Part shown: positions 39,952-49,003 of the stretch, one piece after another
Numbering within the stretch: the first letter of the stretch is position 1
How the letters are laid out: the number at the start of each line of letters is the position of its first letter
Source of the DNA: Saccharomycopsis fibuligera x Saccharomycopsis cf. fibuligera
Lineage: Eukaryota; Ascomycota; Saccharomycetes; Ascoideales; Saccharomycopsidaceae
Reading direction: 5' to 3'
NCBI GenBank assembly: GCA_001936135.1
Contig: CP012811.1
Location: 2,728,001 to 2,792,000, forward strand
Length of the DNA: 64,000 nt
The notes under the pieces: model-generated
The model's database searches: none
Seen by the model: only the letters and a program-made list of their open reading frames with translations
What the model was told of the DNA's origin: nothing
Program-made: the position numbers and the translations under genes

Positions 39952-40028
39952 TACACAGCGAAGCAGAATCAGAAACAGAGTTATACTGTTTATAAGCAAA
40001 ATAGCCAGGAGCAAGTACCGGCGCAGAG

Positions 40029-40036
40029 TATATATA
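40029..40036 (+). promoter_or_regulatory. TATA box of the MDR reductase gene
   Basis: TATATATA lies 216 bases before the chosen ATG at 40245 and downstream of the motif cluster. Confidence 0.45.
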
Positions 40037-40244
40037 CAGTTGCGCAGACCACTTTCTCCCCCGAGGAAAATCGTTGTTTTTATTTTATAGTACTTGATAT
40101 TACCTCGATTGATTATATCATATCTTGGAAAACTAGTATAACAGTCGCTAAATTTTTTCATTACATTGCTTAAGCATATCACGTTTGCATAATTATCTTC
40201 GTTTCATTCCACATATAGTTACGAATACGCGCAAACCATCAACA

Positions 40245-41339
40245 ATGCCAATCAATTATCAACACTGGGTTATCAAGAACCAACCAGCCAATGGAGTCGT
40301 CTTGGACCAATCCAGCGACAAGGCCACTTTTGAATTGAAGCAAAACGAAACCATTGACCCATCAACTTTACAGGACGACGAAATTCTCGTCAAGTCACTT
40401 TACATTTCCAATGATCCTGCTCAATTATTCTGGATTTATTCTCCGTTTGGCGGTGATTATGGTGCTAGACTTCCAGTTGGCTCTGATATCACTGCTAGAG
40501 GTATTGGGAAAGTTGTGGAATCTAAATCCAGCAAATACCAAAAAGATGACATTGTCTATACCGTGATTAATTGGTCAGAATATGCTAAAGTTAATGTCAA
40601 GACTCAACTTAATTTCCCTATCAATACTTCACAATTTCCAGTTGATAAAATCCCATTGGATTATCAACTTAGTGTGTTTGGCATCACTTCCATCACTGCA
40701 TGGTTGGGTTATTTCAAAGTGGCAAACATTGATCCAGCGAAGGATACTGGTAAAACATTCTTGGTTACAGGCGCTGCTGGTGCTGTGGGCTCCGTTGCGG
40801 TACAGATTGCTAGCAAAGTCTTGAAGGCCAAAAAAGTGTATGCCATTGCTGGTGGGGAAGAAAAAATCAAGTATGTTGAGAGTATTGGCGACAATGTTGT
40901 TGGTATTGATTACAAGGACAAGAATTTTAAAGAAAATTTCAAAAAAGCCGTTGGCGAAGAAAAAATCAATTACTTTTTTGATAACGTTGGTGGTGATATT
41001 CTTGAGTATTCATTGCAATTCTTGGGGATTCATGCAGTGGTTATTATTTGTGGGGCTATTTCTACATACAAGGACACCAAGCCAAAACCATTTTACGGTT
41101 TGCCATTGATTGTTTCCAAGAGATTGAAGCTTGAAGGATTTGTGGTTGGTGATTATGCTTCTGAATTTGCAGAAATTCGTGAACAGCTTTTACAATGGTA
41201 TAATGAGGGTCATCTTCCAAGTTTGTCCACAGTTGTGGATGCTAGAGGTGACAAGTTTGACAAAGTGCCAGCTGCTTGGGATGGTTTGTTCCATGGCTCC
41301 AACAAGGGCAAGCTGATCACTCAAGTTGGTGACGCATGA
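40245..41339 (+). CDS. NADP-dependent alkenal/leukotriene B4 12-hydroxydehydrogenase-type MDR oxidoreductase
   Basis: I choose the ATG at 40245 (CAACAATGCCAATC), giving 364 residues. An in-frame ATG at 40185 would add 20 residues that look like leader. The protein is a zinc-free medium-chain reductase. An N-terminal substrate domain (DEILVKSLYISNDPAQLFWIYS) is followed by a Rossmann domain with FLVTGAAGAVGSVAVQIAS, then INYFFDNVGGDILEYSLQFLGIHAVVIICGAIS and LKLEGFVVGDYA. These match the PTGR/alkenal reductase family (YML131W-like), which reduces alpha,beta-unsaturated aldehydes and ketones with NADPH. The promoter carries a TTAGTAA site and a GCGGAG cluster, fitting stress induction. Substrate specificity cannot be read from sequence. 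Confidence 0.88.
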   Translation: MPINYQHWVIKNQPANGVVLDQSSDKATFELKQNETIDPSTLQDDEILVKSLYISNDPAQLFWIYSPFGGDYGARLPVGSDITARGIGKVVESKSSKYQKDDIVYTVINWSEYAKVNVKTQLNFPINTSQFPVDKIPLDYQLSVFGITSITAWLGYFKVANIDPAKDTGKTFLVTGAAGAVGSVAVQIASKVLKAKKVYAIAGGEEKIKYVESIGDNVVGIDYKDKNFKENFKKAVGEEKINYFFDNVGGDILEYSLQFLGIHAVVIICGAISTYKDTKPKPFYGLPLIVSKRLKLEGFVVGDYASEFAEIREQLLQWYNEGHLPSLSTVVDARGDKFDKVPAAWDGLFHGSNKGKLITQVGDA

Positions 41340-42044
41340 TCTTCATCTTGATTATCTTCGTCTTGTCAATTCTTTTTGTTTCCTTTTTTGAACAGTAAAA
41401 CTGACTAGTTAGGCAGGTTGGCTAACCTGTTTGTTTCAGAATATAGATATACTTATGTGAATCGTTTACCTGAATAGTGTCTGCAGATTCTGACTCTAAT
41501 GTATGCTGTCTTATTGTCTAATTTTGAGCTGAGATTCGCTACGCCTGAGTAATCTCTAGTTTAGCTAGCAGTCTGTAAATCGTCGCTGTCGTTGATAAAA
41601 TTGTACGTAATTCAGCTGCCCAACGCGCCAGAGCACTGGAATCTGTATTAGTATGCAGTATTATGCGGCCACAAAGAAATCTACAGTGCACTAACAATAA
41701 AATGTTAAGTATGTCTGTGCATCTAAATGCAAACGAACACGAATTATGCATCACAGTGCGTATTCCACGATGAGCGACAATAAACTGTTCTTTAGTCTTG
41801 CATCTCAACGACCAGCGCTGAAAAATTTGGTGCGATTTGATTCCATGCTCTGCGTTTTATGGATCACTTGCAAAAGGTATATAAGCAGAGGAAGGGTCTT
41901 TTTTTTCTTTTGTTATTAAGATTATCTATTGTTTTTTTGTTTTTTTTGTTTTGTTTATTTGTTTGTTTCGTACATTGTCGTTTACTTTATTTGCTTACTC
42001 AATTGTTAGCCTGCTCTAAAATATATCGGACCCAATATCCCAAC
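41340..42044. other. Intergenic region, 0.7 kb
   Basis: This is the 3' flank of the reductase and the promoter of the wall-protein gene. TATATAAG at 41878-41885, followed by a T-rich leader, places transcription start downstream of the in-frame upstream ATG at 41859. This supports the start at 42045. No gene is seen. Confidence 0.6.
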
Positions 42045-42899
42045 ATGCAACTCTCATTGATCGCTTTTTCTGCACTCGCTTCTTTGGCTTCTGCTACAAT
42101 CACACTCACTGCTCCATCCACCACATTTACAGTTTCTGTGCCTACTGTTATCACTTACACCAGTGAAGACTATGTTTTAATCAATACTTTCTACGGCAGT
42201 GGCACCAATTTAGCCGTCGCTGGTGCAGGAGCTCCAACTCTTAGTAATGATGGATCTTCTACCATTGATTCTGCTTCTGCTTCTGGTGCTTCTTCCGCTG
42301 CTTCTAGTCTTTTAAGTTCTGAAAACAGCCAATTGTCTTCTATTACAAGCTCTGCCTCTGCTGCTAAGGCTTCTTCTTCTTCTTCTAAGGAAGAAAAATC
42401 CTCCTCTGAAGAGGAAACCAGCACTACTACCAGTTCCGAAGAACATCACAAGTCGACTACCAGCAAAGAACACCACTCAAAAACCACCACTGAATACTCT
42501 TCTAAGTCTTCTTCCTCTGAATATTCTTCGGAATCCTCCGCCTCATCATCTGCTTCTGACTCTAGTACCAGCTTTGGTGCAATTGCTGCTGTCACCACCA
42601 CCAGTTCTAGCTCTGCTTCCCTCGCAAAGTCAGTTTCCGTTTCTGGTTCCGTCACATATGTCATCACTACCAAGTCTCACATTGTGACTGCTAGCGATTA
42701 CTACACCATCTATATTAACGGTACCGACTCTAGTTTTGGAGCTAAAGGAACTGGCAACAGTACTGGTTCTTCCAACGCTACAGGCTCATCCGCTTCAGCT
42801 TCGTCATCCGCCACTTCTAGCCATGCTGGTGGTGCTGAATCATTGAAGGCTTCTGGCCTATTGGCTGCAGGATTGGTCTCTTTGTTCTACTTGTTATAA
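42045..42899 (+). CDS. Ser-rich GPI-anchored cell-wall protein
   Basis: From the ATG at 42045 the protein has 284 residues. It has an N-terminal signal peptide (MQLSLIAFSALASLASA), a short conserved-looking ectodomain (ITLTAPSTTFTVSVPTVITYTSEDYVLINTF) and a long Ser/Thr/Ala/Glu-rich stalk with His-Lys-Ser-Thr repeats. A second beta-rich segment follows (SVSGSVTYVITTKSHIVTASDYYTIYINGTD), then N-glycosylation sequons (NGT, NST, NAT) and a hydrophobic C-terminus (ASGLLAAGLVSLFYLL) after a small-residue omega region. This is the layout of fungal GPI wall or plasma-membrane proteins. The two VTY/VITY-type segments may be related to each other. I do not recognise a named orthologue. Confidence 0.85.
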   Translation: MQLSLIAFSALASLASATITLTAPSTTFTVSVPTVITYTSEDYVLINTFYGSGTNLAVAGAGAPTLSNDGSSTIDSASASGASSAASSLLSSENSQLSSITSSASAAKASSSSSKEEKSSSEEETSTTTSSEEHHKSTTSKEHHSKTTTEYSSKSSSSEYSSESSASSSASDSSTSFGAIAAVTTTSSSSASLAKSVSVSGSVTYVITTKSHIVTASDYYTIYINGTDSSFGAKGTGNSTGSSNATGSSASASSSATSSHAGGAESLKASGLLAAGLVSLFYLL

Positions 42900-43907
42900 G
42901 TTAGCTTTCGGAAATCATGACCAATGTTACGAATTTCGAATTTCCCCGTTTGCTTTTTAGCTTTTTTTTTCTTCTCTTTTCTTTTTCTGTTGTCTTCGTT
43001 TATTTTCTGGGGTACGGCAGTGAAACTTAATTCTATACCATAGTTTTCCTGTGTCGGCCGTTTGACAGATGTTTCATGCTGTCTTTTCCGTATACTCGCC
43101 TTCTGTGTCTATTACTTTTGCTTTTTCTGTTTTACTCGGCTTTCTTTTATTTTCCCAATGTGTTGCTGGTACTCATTGTACCATTCACATTCATGCTCAC
43201 GTTCAATATGGTACTATATTCCCTTTTAATTGTTTTCCTAGCATTTGCTTTTCCTTATTATAGATCTTTTTTTTTATAGGCACACCGCTTATCTTTTGTT
43301 TCAAGCTTACCATATTTTACATTGGCTGTCTAACCCATTGCTTATTCCCCTTCTTTCGGTTCTTCCTGTTCCTGCGTTTCGCTCTCAAGAAACAGCCCTT
43401 AAGTGGGCTGTTCTGCTTTAGACTTTTCCCAATTGAAACAATGCCCTTCCTTATTATTGCATCACATTGTAGCAGATGTGGAGTTGTTACCATATTTCCT
43501 GGTTCCCACCCCCACACTGCCCACCAGTCGCTAGCCAATAACAATCAAAGCATCGAGGCTCGTCCTATCAGCACCTTCGCAGCGCGCTCCGTAGAATCTC
43601 GCCAGGGCAGCGAAGCTGTTTATGCCTTTAGGATCCCTGCAGATCACATGGCCTAGCACTTAGCGCAGCAGCGGCGATCGTGCCAAATGAGCTGAGACCT
43701 CAAAAAAATGTAAACAAGCGCCTGCCCGTAACTGAATAAACCTCAGATCAGGTTCTGATCTCAAGCGAACCTGTTTTGTTACCTGTCACACCTTGGCTGA
43801 ATTGAGAAAACAACGCTACACTTTCTCTATCCTCTTATAGATATAGTATTTGTCTTGATACACTCACACATACATATATAAAGTCACATTTCGCTTTCTC
43901 CCCAGCA
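42900..43907. other. 1.0 kb intergenic region with two perfect inverted repeats
   Basis: The left part is T-rich 3' flank. The right part is the promoter of the coiled-coil gene, with TATATAAA at 43875-43882. AACAGCCC-TTAAGT-GGGCTGTT (43391-43412) and AGATCAG-GTT-CTGATCT (43745-43761) are perfect inverted repeats. No gene is seen. Confidence 0.6.
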
Positions 43908-46900
43908 ATGGCCCGGCCGCTAAATCATCAAGATGCGGCATCCTCTTTACCATTACAAGAAAACATCAACACCACGAACATAGAACCTATAATGCGCAAC
44001 AGATTCAGAAATTTCCATCTTAACAACAAGGAAAAAAAGAAGGCTATATCCGAGGCTAAACGGAAGGCCAGCGATAGCTCTTCAGATAGTTGTCAATTGA
44101 TATTGAGCTCGCACAAGTATCCCAATGGTGATGGATCTACCGGTACTAAACACAATCATAACAACAATAACAAAAACATAAACATTAACAATAATAACGA
44201 GTCACTGCTGCTAGCGGATTTACGTCGCTTTGAAAGATTATACAAGCAAGAATCACTAAGATCGAATCAACTCAGCAATGAAAGAGAGTTACTAGAGTCG
44301 AACCTTCTAAGCAAAGAAAAAATCATCTTGAGTCAGTCAAATCAAATCAAAAGCACTCAAAGCTTACTCAATAATTATAAGAAAAATATTAATGATGAAC
44401 TAGCATTTTTTGAAAATGACTACAAGATATGGCTCGAGGAAAAGCAAAACTACGAATCCAAGATCAAAGCACTACATAAGATTATTCAAAAGAATGGCAT
44501 AACTATTACCGGTAGACCCGAATCGGTTTACAGTATGTCCTCTAGCCAGCTGCTGACGCTAGGTGGCACCGCTGGTACCGAAGATATTACTACTCTACTA
44601 GAGGAAAATAATAGGCTCAGAGTACAAATCCAGTCATTAAAATCAGACGTCAAATCCCTTTCACAGAAAAGTTTGCTTGAATTGCAATTTAAAGATAATT
44701 TGCTTGAAGAAATTAACAAACTCAATGAAGAAAAAGAGTCATTTTTGCACACTATCGACCAACTCAAATTAGAATTAGAAGAGGCTACTAAGGAATTTAC
44801 ACAACTTAATGAAAACATTTCATTCCACAATAATCAGTCAAATATGTCTATTGTCATAGATAGCGAAGAAGAAGATAACATATTGGCTCATCATTCCACT
44901 AATCCAACTACTGATGGAGCAGAGAGTGAACTTAAATTCAACAATTATGCTGACTCTAGCATTGAGGGTCCTCACGGTGGCGCTTTAAGCTCAGCTTCAG
45001 AAACCAGCCATGATGCTGAGAATGCAGTGGCCACTAATTTGGAAAATGAATTAAATATTATTGAGAAAAACACAGAGTTGACTAACGCTACGCTTAGAAA
45101 TGAATACAAGAATCTTGAACACCAATACAAGTACCAAAGCAATATCTTGATAAAGCTTAGATTTGAGCTCAATAGTACCAAGCAAGAAAACCAACAACTT
45201 TTCTTTTTTATAAATCAACTTTTGAAAGATAATGAATATTTGCAAACAAAGATTGATGATATCAAGAAGCTCCCATTCAATGAGTTTGCTAATGGAACAA
45301 GAGATCAAAAAGATTTTGAAACTAGTATCATTTCGTTGGATAATGAAGACGTTAACCATGAACTTGATGAGCATATTAATAATGTAAAGAATTTTTTGAA
45401 CAGTTCACCAATGAATAGAACAATATTTAATGTTGTTGAGCCTTCAAGGGATGAAATTAAAGATAATGATGTTAATGTTAATGAACAAGAACAAGAACAT
45501 AATCTTCTTGAACATGGTTATACTGATGAACGTCATTATGATGATGATAATGATGTTGTTGCTGTTGGAAATGGTCATGAGAATAAAATACTGAAATTCC
45601 TCAACAAAAACTCAGTCAAAGATATTAACAAGTTGATTAATAAAAACCGTAAGATTTTGATGAAGAAAAACGTGTTAAGATCATCTTCGCTTAGCACAAA
45701 CAGCTTAAATTCAAACAATTCCAATGAGCAAAAGACTACGAAGTCATCCAACTTTAGATACTTCAAAAAGAATAACAGAATCAGCCGGATCATTTCCAAT
45801 AATGTTAATTCAAACTTCAGCATAAATGACAGTGATGGCATGAGAAAAACAAACAATAGCAAAAAGAAAAGAAACACGGTTATTGGAGTTTATAATCCTG
45901 CTGAGACGTTGAAAAAAGATTATAATGAAGATCGCGATGAGCCTCGCAAAGAAACTCATGCTGATGAAATTAATGGTTCTTTTGATGCCGCTGAAGCTGC
46001 TGATGACAGCATGTTGCTCAACTTGAAACCATTGAAGATTCAAAAGAATAGTCGTAAGAGTGCTGAGTTTGAAGAAACCAACAACAACGAAGAAGCACGT
46101 TTTGCAGACAATGATGAGGAACAACATGAAGAGGCCGAATTTGATGTGGGAAATGTTAGCTTAAATGCTTCAATTGATTTCAAAAACTTACAAGCAAAAC
46201 CTAATTTCAGAAAAACTGCCAAAGCTACCAGCAGCATAGCAGCAGAAAAAATCGTTGAAGAAGAAACTGAAGAAGAATCTACTCATTCTAATCATTCTCC
46301 ACAAAAAGTTGGGGATATTGATAGCGTTAAAAGTGAAATTTCATTGATACTTGAAAATAACGGCAATTCAATAATTTACCATAAGAGTCCAACAACCATT
46401 GGCAATGGGGAAAGTAATGAAAATAGCCCTAGTGCAGTTGGTTTAAATACTGAGAACTTGCTTGGTGAAACGGTGCTTGAAGAAAGCAGTTTCATTGCCG
46501 ACATGGATGATGTTGATCATGATGCACAGTCTCTGTTTGTTAATTATTATTCTCATGATGGAGATGAAGAACAGGACGAAAATGATGATATCGATGATGC
46601 TGATGATGATGATGGTGATGATGACGACGACGACGACGATGAAGAAGAAGAAAGCTCTGAAGAATCAGATGCTGAAACAAAACACGACAATCTTGGATTC
46701 ATTGAAGGTCAAGATCTATTTGCTAATTTTGAGAAATTCCAAGAGTTTATTGCTGCTTCTTCATCAAATTTGCCAATGGGTAGTGCTGCTGCTACTGCTA
46801 CTGCTGCTCTTAAAGTTAAAGGTAACAGGTCCAGCAGTGATTTTCATAATAATATTGCCAAGTACTTGCAATCTCTTGAAGAGAAAAATTTGCAAGATAA

Positions 46901-46985
46901 TCCAATTTTAAGATTATTGTTGATGCATCCTCGTGAACAGGGTCAAAAGTTGCTAACTAATGATATTGATCCTGGTATTGATTGA
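43908..46985 (+). CDS. Large acidic coiled-coil protein, unknown function
   Basis: The 1025-residue protein has a basic N-terminus (residues 28-55, RNRFRNFHLNNKEKKKAISE), an Asn run and coiled coils at about 100-320 and 375-470 (ELEEATKEFTQLNEN; LRNEYKNLEHQYKYQSNILIKLRFEL). A linker with several basic Ser/Asn patches follows (KNRKILMKKNVLRSSS; FRYFKKNNRISRI), then an Asp/Glu-rich stretch near 890-925. It ends in a short helix-rich segment (FHNNIAKYLQSLEEKNLQDNPILRLLLMHP). No catalytic motif is visible. The layout fits a cytoskeletal, polarity or spindle-pole scaffold, but I recognise no family. It has no signal peptide or membrane segment. Confidence 0.8.
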   Translation: MARPLNHQDAASSLPLQENINTTNIEPIMRNRFRNFHLNNKEKKKAISEAKRKASDSSSDSCQLILSSHKYPNGDGSTGTKHNHNNNNKNININNNNESLLLADLRRFERLYKQESLRSNQLSNERELLESNLLSKEKIILSQSNQIKSTQSLLNNYKKNINDELAFFENDYKIWLEEKQNYESKIKALHKIIQKNGITITGRPESVYSMSSSQLLTLGGTAGTEDITTLLEENNRLRVQIQSLKSDVKSLSQKSLLELQFKDNLLEEINKLNEEKESFLHTIDQLKLELEEATKEFTQLNENISFHNNQSNMSIVIDSEEEDNILAHHSTNPTTDGAESELKFNNYADSSIEGPHGGALSSASETSHDAENAVATNLENELNIIEKNTELTNATLRNEYKNLEHQYKYQSNILIKLRFELNSTKQENQQLFFFINQLLKDNEYLQTKIDDIKKLPFNEFANGTRDQKDFETSIISLDNEDVNHELDEHINNVKNFLNSSPMNRTIFNVVEPSRDEIKDNDVNVNEQEQEHNLLEHGYTDERHYDDDNDVVAVGNGHENKILKFLNKNSVKDINKLINKNRKILMKKNVLRSSSLSTNSLNSNNSNEQKTTKSSNFRYFKKNNRISRIISNNVNSNFSINDSDGMRKTNNSKKKRNTVIGVYNPAETLKKDYNEDRDEPRKETHADEINGSFDAAEAADDSMLLNLKPLKIQKNSRKSAEFEETNNNEEARFADNDEEQHEEAEFDVGNVSLNASIDFKNLQAKPNFRKTAKATSSIAAEKIVEEETEEESTHSNHSPQKVGDIDSVKSEISLILENNGNSIIYHKSPTTIGNGESNENSPSAVGLNTENLLGETVLEESSFIADMDDVDHDAQSLFVNYYSHDGDEEQDENDDIDDADDDDGDDDDDDDDEEEESSEESDAETKHDNLGFIEGQDLFANFEKFQEFIAASSSNLPMGSAAATATAALKVKGNRSSSDFHNNIAKYLQSLEEKNLQDNPILRLLLMHPREQGQKLLTNDIDPGID

Positions 46986-48381
46986 GTCTTTTCTAGCTTT
47001 TTTTTAATTTTTTTTTTTAAAAAAAAAATTAAAAATATTTTTGAACACCCTTCTTTTTTTCTCACATTGCATTCTTCTTTATGTTTAAACTACTAGCTGA
47101 TGTTCTTTATCACTGGTTATTAGTTTACCAATCCCCTTATTAACTCACAACTCCAAGATCCACAATCATACCATATGCTCAAAAAAGTCCATAATTATTT
47201 GAAGTTGCTCAGAAAAGAAGAAAATTATCATCTTTTTTTTACGTTTTGTTGTTTTTCATGTCTTTATATTCGTTTTTTTTTTTCTCTCTTTTTTTCTCAC
47301 ATGGTTCGGTTTTGTCTTTGTTTTTGTTTTTGATTATTGATTTACTAAATTATTGATTTTCGATATTCTTACTTTTTTCTTTCATTTTCTTTTGTTTTCT
47401 TATTTCATATTACATATTACTTCACATTCCATTTGCCTGCTATTTTTTAACACATATCAAATTACTATATTACTAAATTTATTCAGTTTTACACTACTGT
47501 TCATTACCAAAAATTCACATTACTGCAACACATCTCTACATTACTGCTCTATCACATTATTACACAATCATATAATTCTTTTTTTTTTTTTTGTATTCTT
47601 GTTTGCTTCTCTGCTTTAGGAGATTTATTTGGTTTAATTTCATTTACTTTAAGATATTCAAAATCCTTTACTTTCCAAAAGTTAGATCACTACTAGAATA
47701 GGCTAGATACGCAAGCTTACATAGTTCAAACAAGAATAGAAATAAAATGTCATTTTGTTTCTGTCTTTATTTAAACATTACAAAAATAAACACATTTTAA
47801 AAATATGGCAGGCCTTTAGATTTGAATTTTACGCAATCATGTGCGTAGTTTTTTCTTCAACTAAACAACCCAAATGAGTTTAGCTCTTACAAACTTTCAA
47901 ATCTATATTAGCAAGAAATAATATTCAATAAGTTAATGTGTATTGAAAAAGCCCCGAGCCCACCCTCCTGCTCCTGAACTGTTCCCCTCACACCCATTCT
48001 TCCTCCATAGTTTTTTCCATTTTCTTCGTCTTTCCGATACTTGTGATTCTTTTTCCATTCTTTAAAAATCGATAGTTGGTAATTTTGCTTTGATGAACAA
48101 TATATCGCAATTGTTAAAGATAAACTAAAGCTGGATAATTTGTGATTTGATACTGGTGTGATTAATAAGTAATAATTGATATTGAGTCTGGAAAAGAGTT
48201 TCTATCCGTCTTTTCAAAAAAAGAAAAAATAATTCAAAACAAATAAAGGAAAAGAGAAAGTTGGATTGAATTAGGTCTAGGAAAACAAATTAAGAAGCAG
48301 TACCGCTTTTTGGTTTGATATGATTGGATTTATAATTTTGGAAAAACTGGTCTTCCAGATGGTGTAATGTACTAAAATTTG
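46986..48381. other. Convergent intergenic region, 1.4 kb
   Basis: This is the shared 3' flank of the coiled-coil gene and the DIP1984-family gene. It contains a T/A inverted repeat (47001-47035) and long T-rich stretches (47231-47620). An 88-codon Phe/Leu/Ile-rich frame at 47353-47619 reflects base composition. No gene is supported. Confidence 0.6.
47001..47035. terminator. T/A inverted repeat downstream of the coiled-coil gene
   Basis: TTTTTAA, eleven T, ten A, TTAAAAA form nearly perfect complementary arms, 16 bases after the stop codon at 46985. It could act in 3' end formation for the plus-strand gene, though in yeast AT-rich efficiency and positioning elements suffice. Confidence 0.3.
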
Positions 48382-48975
48382 TCAAGTTTTCTGGACCGCA
48401 GCCAGCGTCTCCTCCTCCTCCTCTTCCTCTTCCTCGCCATTATCTTCATTCCCTCTCGCCACCTCAACCACCAGCGCCAACCAATTTTGCTCTTGAATAG
48501 CAAGATCCAACATCCTTAACTCTTTGCTCAATATGTCCTTCTTCTTGGTATACTCAGGCACCAGCACGCACGAGATCTGTTTGATTTCACTTCGACTGCC
48601 GTATCGTACCAGCACCACGCCGTTAGCGGCTGTAGTGCCTAATGCTTGAATGTTTCTTTTAAGCTTTTCTCTCTCAGCAAGAGCTTCGTTCATTGTTATG
48701 AGCACCTTCTTGGCTTTTTTGCTGCCTTTGTTGCTGACGCTGCTACTGCTACTGTTATCAAATATAAATTTGTGTATGCCGTTTGTGTGATTAATGTTCA
48801 CTATTATCGCAGTTAACCTCTGTGACATGCTCAAGTATTCTAGCACTAGCTGGTTTGGATCTTCAGCTGGTGTGTCGCCTTCTTGTACTATGCAGTTGCT
48901 GGAAATTCTAGTTCGTAACTGATTTAGATTCGTAGTGTATTCTTTGCGTAATCGGAGGGCTTCAGCGAGCTTCAT
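48382..48975 (-). CDS. DIP1984-family protein (bacterial-type, DUF6847), candidate horizontal transfer
   Basis: The 197-residue product follows the DIP1984-family pattern known from Actinobacteria, Firmicutes and other bacteria. It starts MKLAEALRLRKEY, then L..LR.RISSN..VQEGDTPAEDPNQL (17-43), INHTNGI (61-67), a MNEALAEREKLKRNIQAL helix (95-112), VRYGSRSEIKQIS (123-135) and AIQEQNW (159-165). The family is helical, small and of unproven function; some bacterial entries carry the label septicolysin, which I do not rely on. Differences from a plain bacterial member are a Ser-run and basic insert (74-90) and an Asp/Glu tail (177-189). It has at least three CTG codons (122, 138, 168) and several CGA/GTG codons, unlike the strongly biased genes nearby. 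The flanking genes are yeast genes. No membrane or signal segment is visible. Confidence 0.75.
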   Translation of the reverse strand: MKLAEALRLRKEYTTNLNQLRTRISSNCIVQEGDTPAEDPNQLVLEYLSMSQRLTAIIVNINHTNGIHKFIFDNSSSSSVSNKGSKKAKKVLITMNEALAEREKLKRNIQALGTTAANGVVLVRYGSRSEIKQISCVLVPEYTKKKDILSKELRMLDLAIQEQNWLALVVEVARGNEDNGEEEEEEEEETLAAVQKT

Positions 48976-49003
48976 TGTGTGTGTGTGTGTGTGTGTGTGT
49001 GTG
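48976..49003. repeat. (TG)14 dinucleotide repeat directly upstream of the DIP1984-family start codon
   Basis: On the coding strand this is a (CA)n run ending immediately before ATG, so it forms the last part of the 5' leader. A CTTCTG tandem follows at about 49017-49038. Confidence 0.9.

Larger units (their letters stand above)
38468..40244. other. 1.78 kb intergenic region between MBP1 and the MDR reductase
   Basis: The left half is the very T-rich 3' flank of MBP1, including a 36-T run at 39181-39216. The right half, from about 39400, is less AT-biased and looks like a promoter; its motifs are listed separately. No gene is seen. Confidence 0.65.

Noticed and set aside
41859-42044. 62-residue extension of the GPI protein
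   Set aside because: It would bury the signal peptide and overlaps the TATA box at 41878; the start at 42045 is preferred.
47353-47619. 88-codon Phe/Leu/Ile-rich frame
   Set aside because: It lies in T-rich 3' flanking DNA of a convergent region and reflects base composition only.
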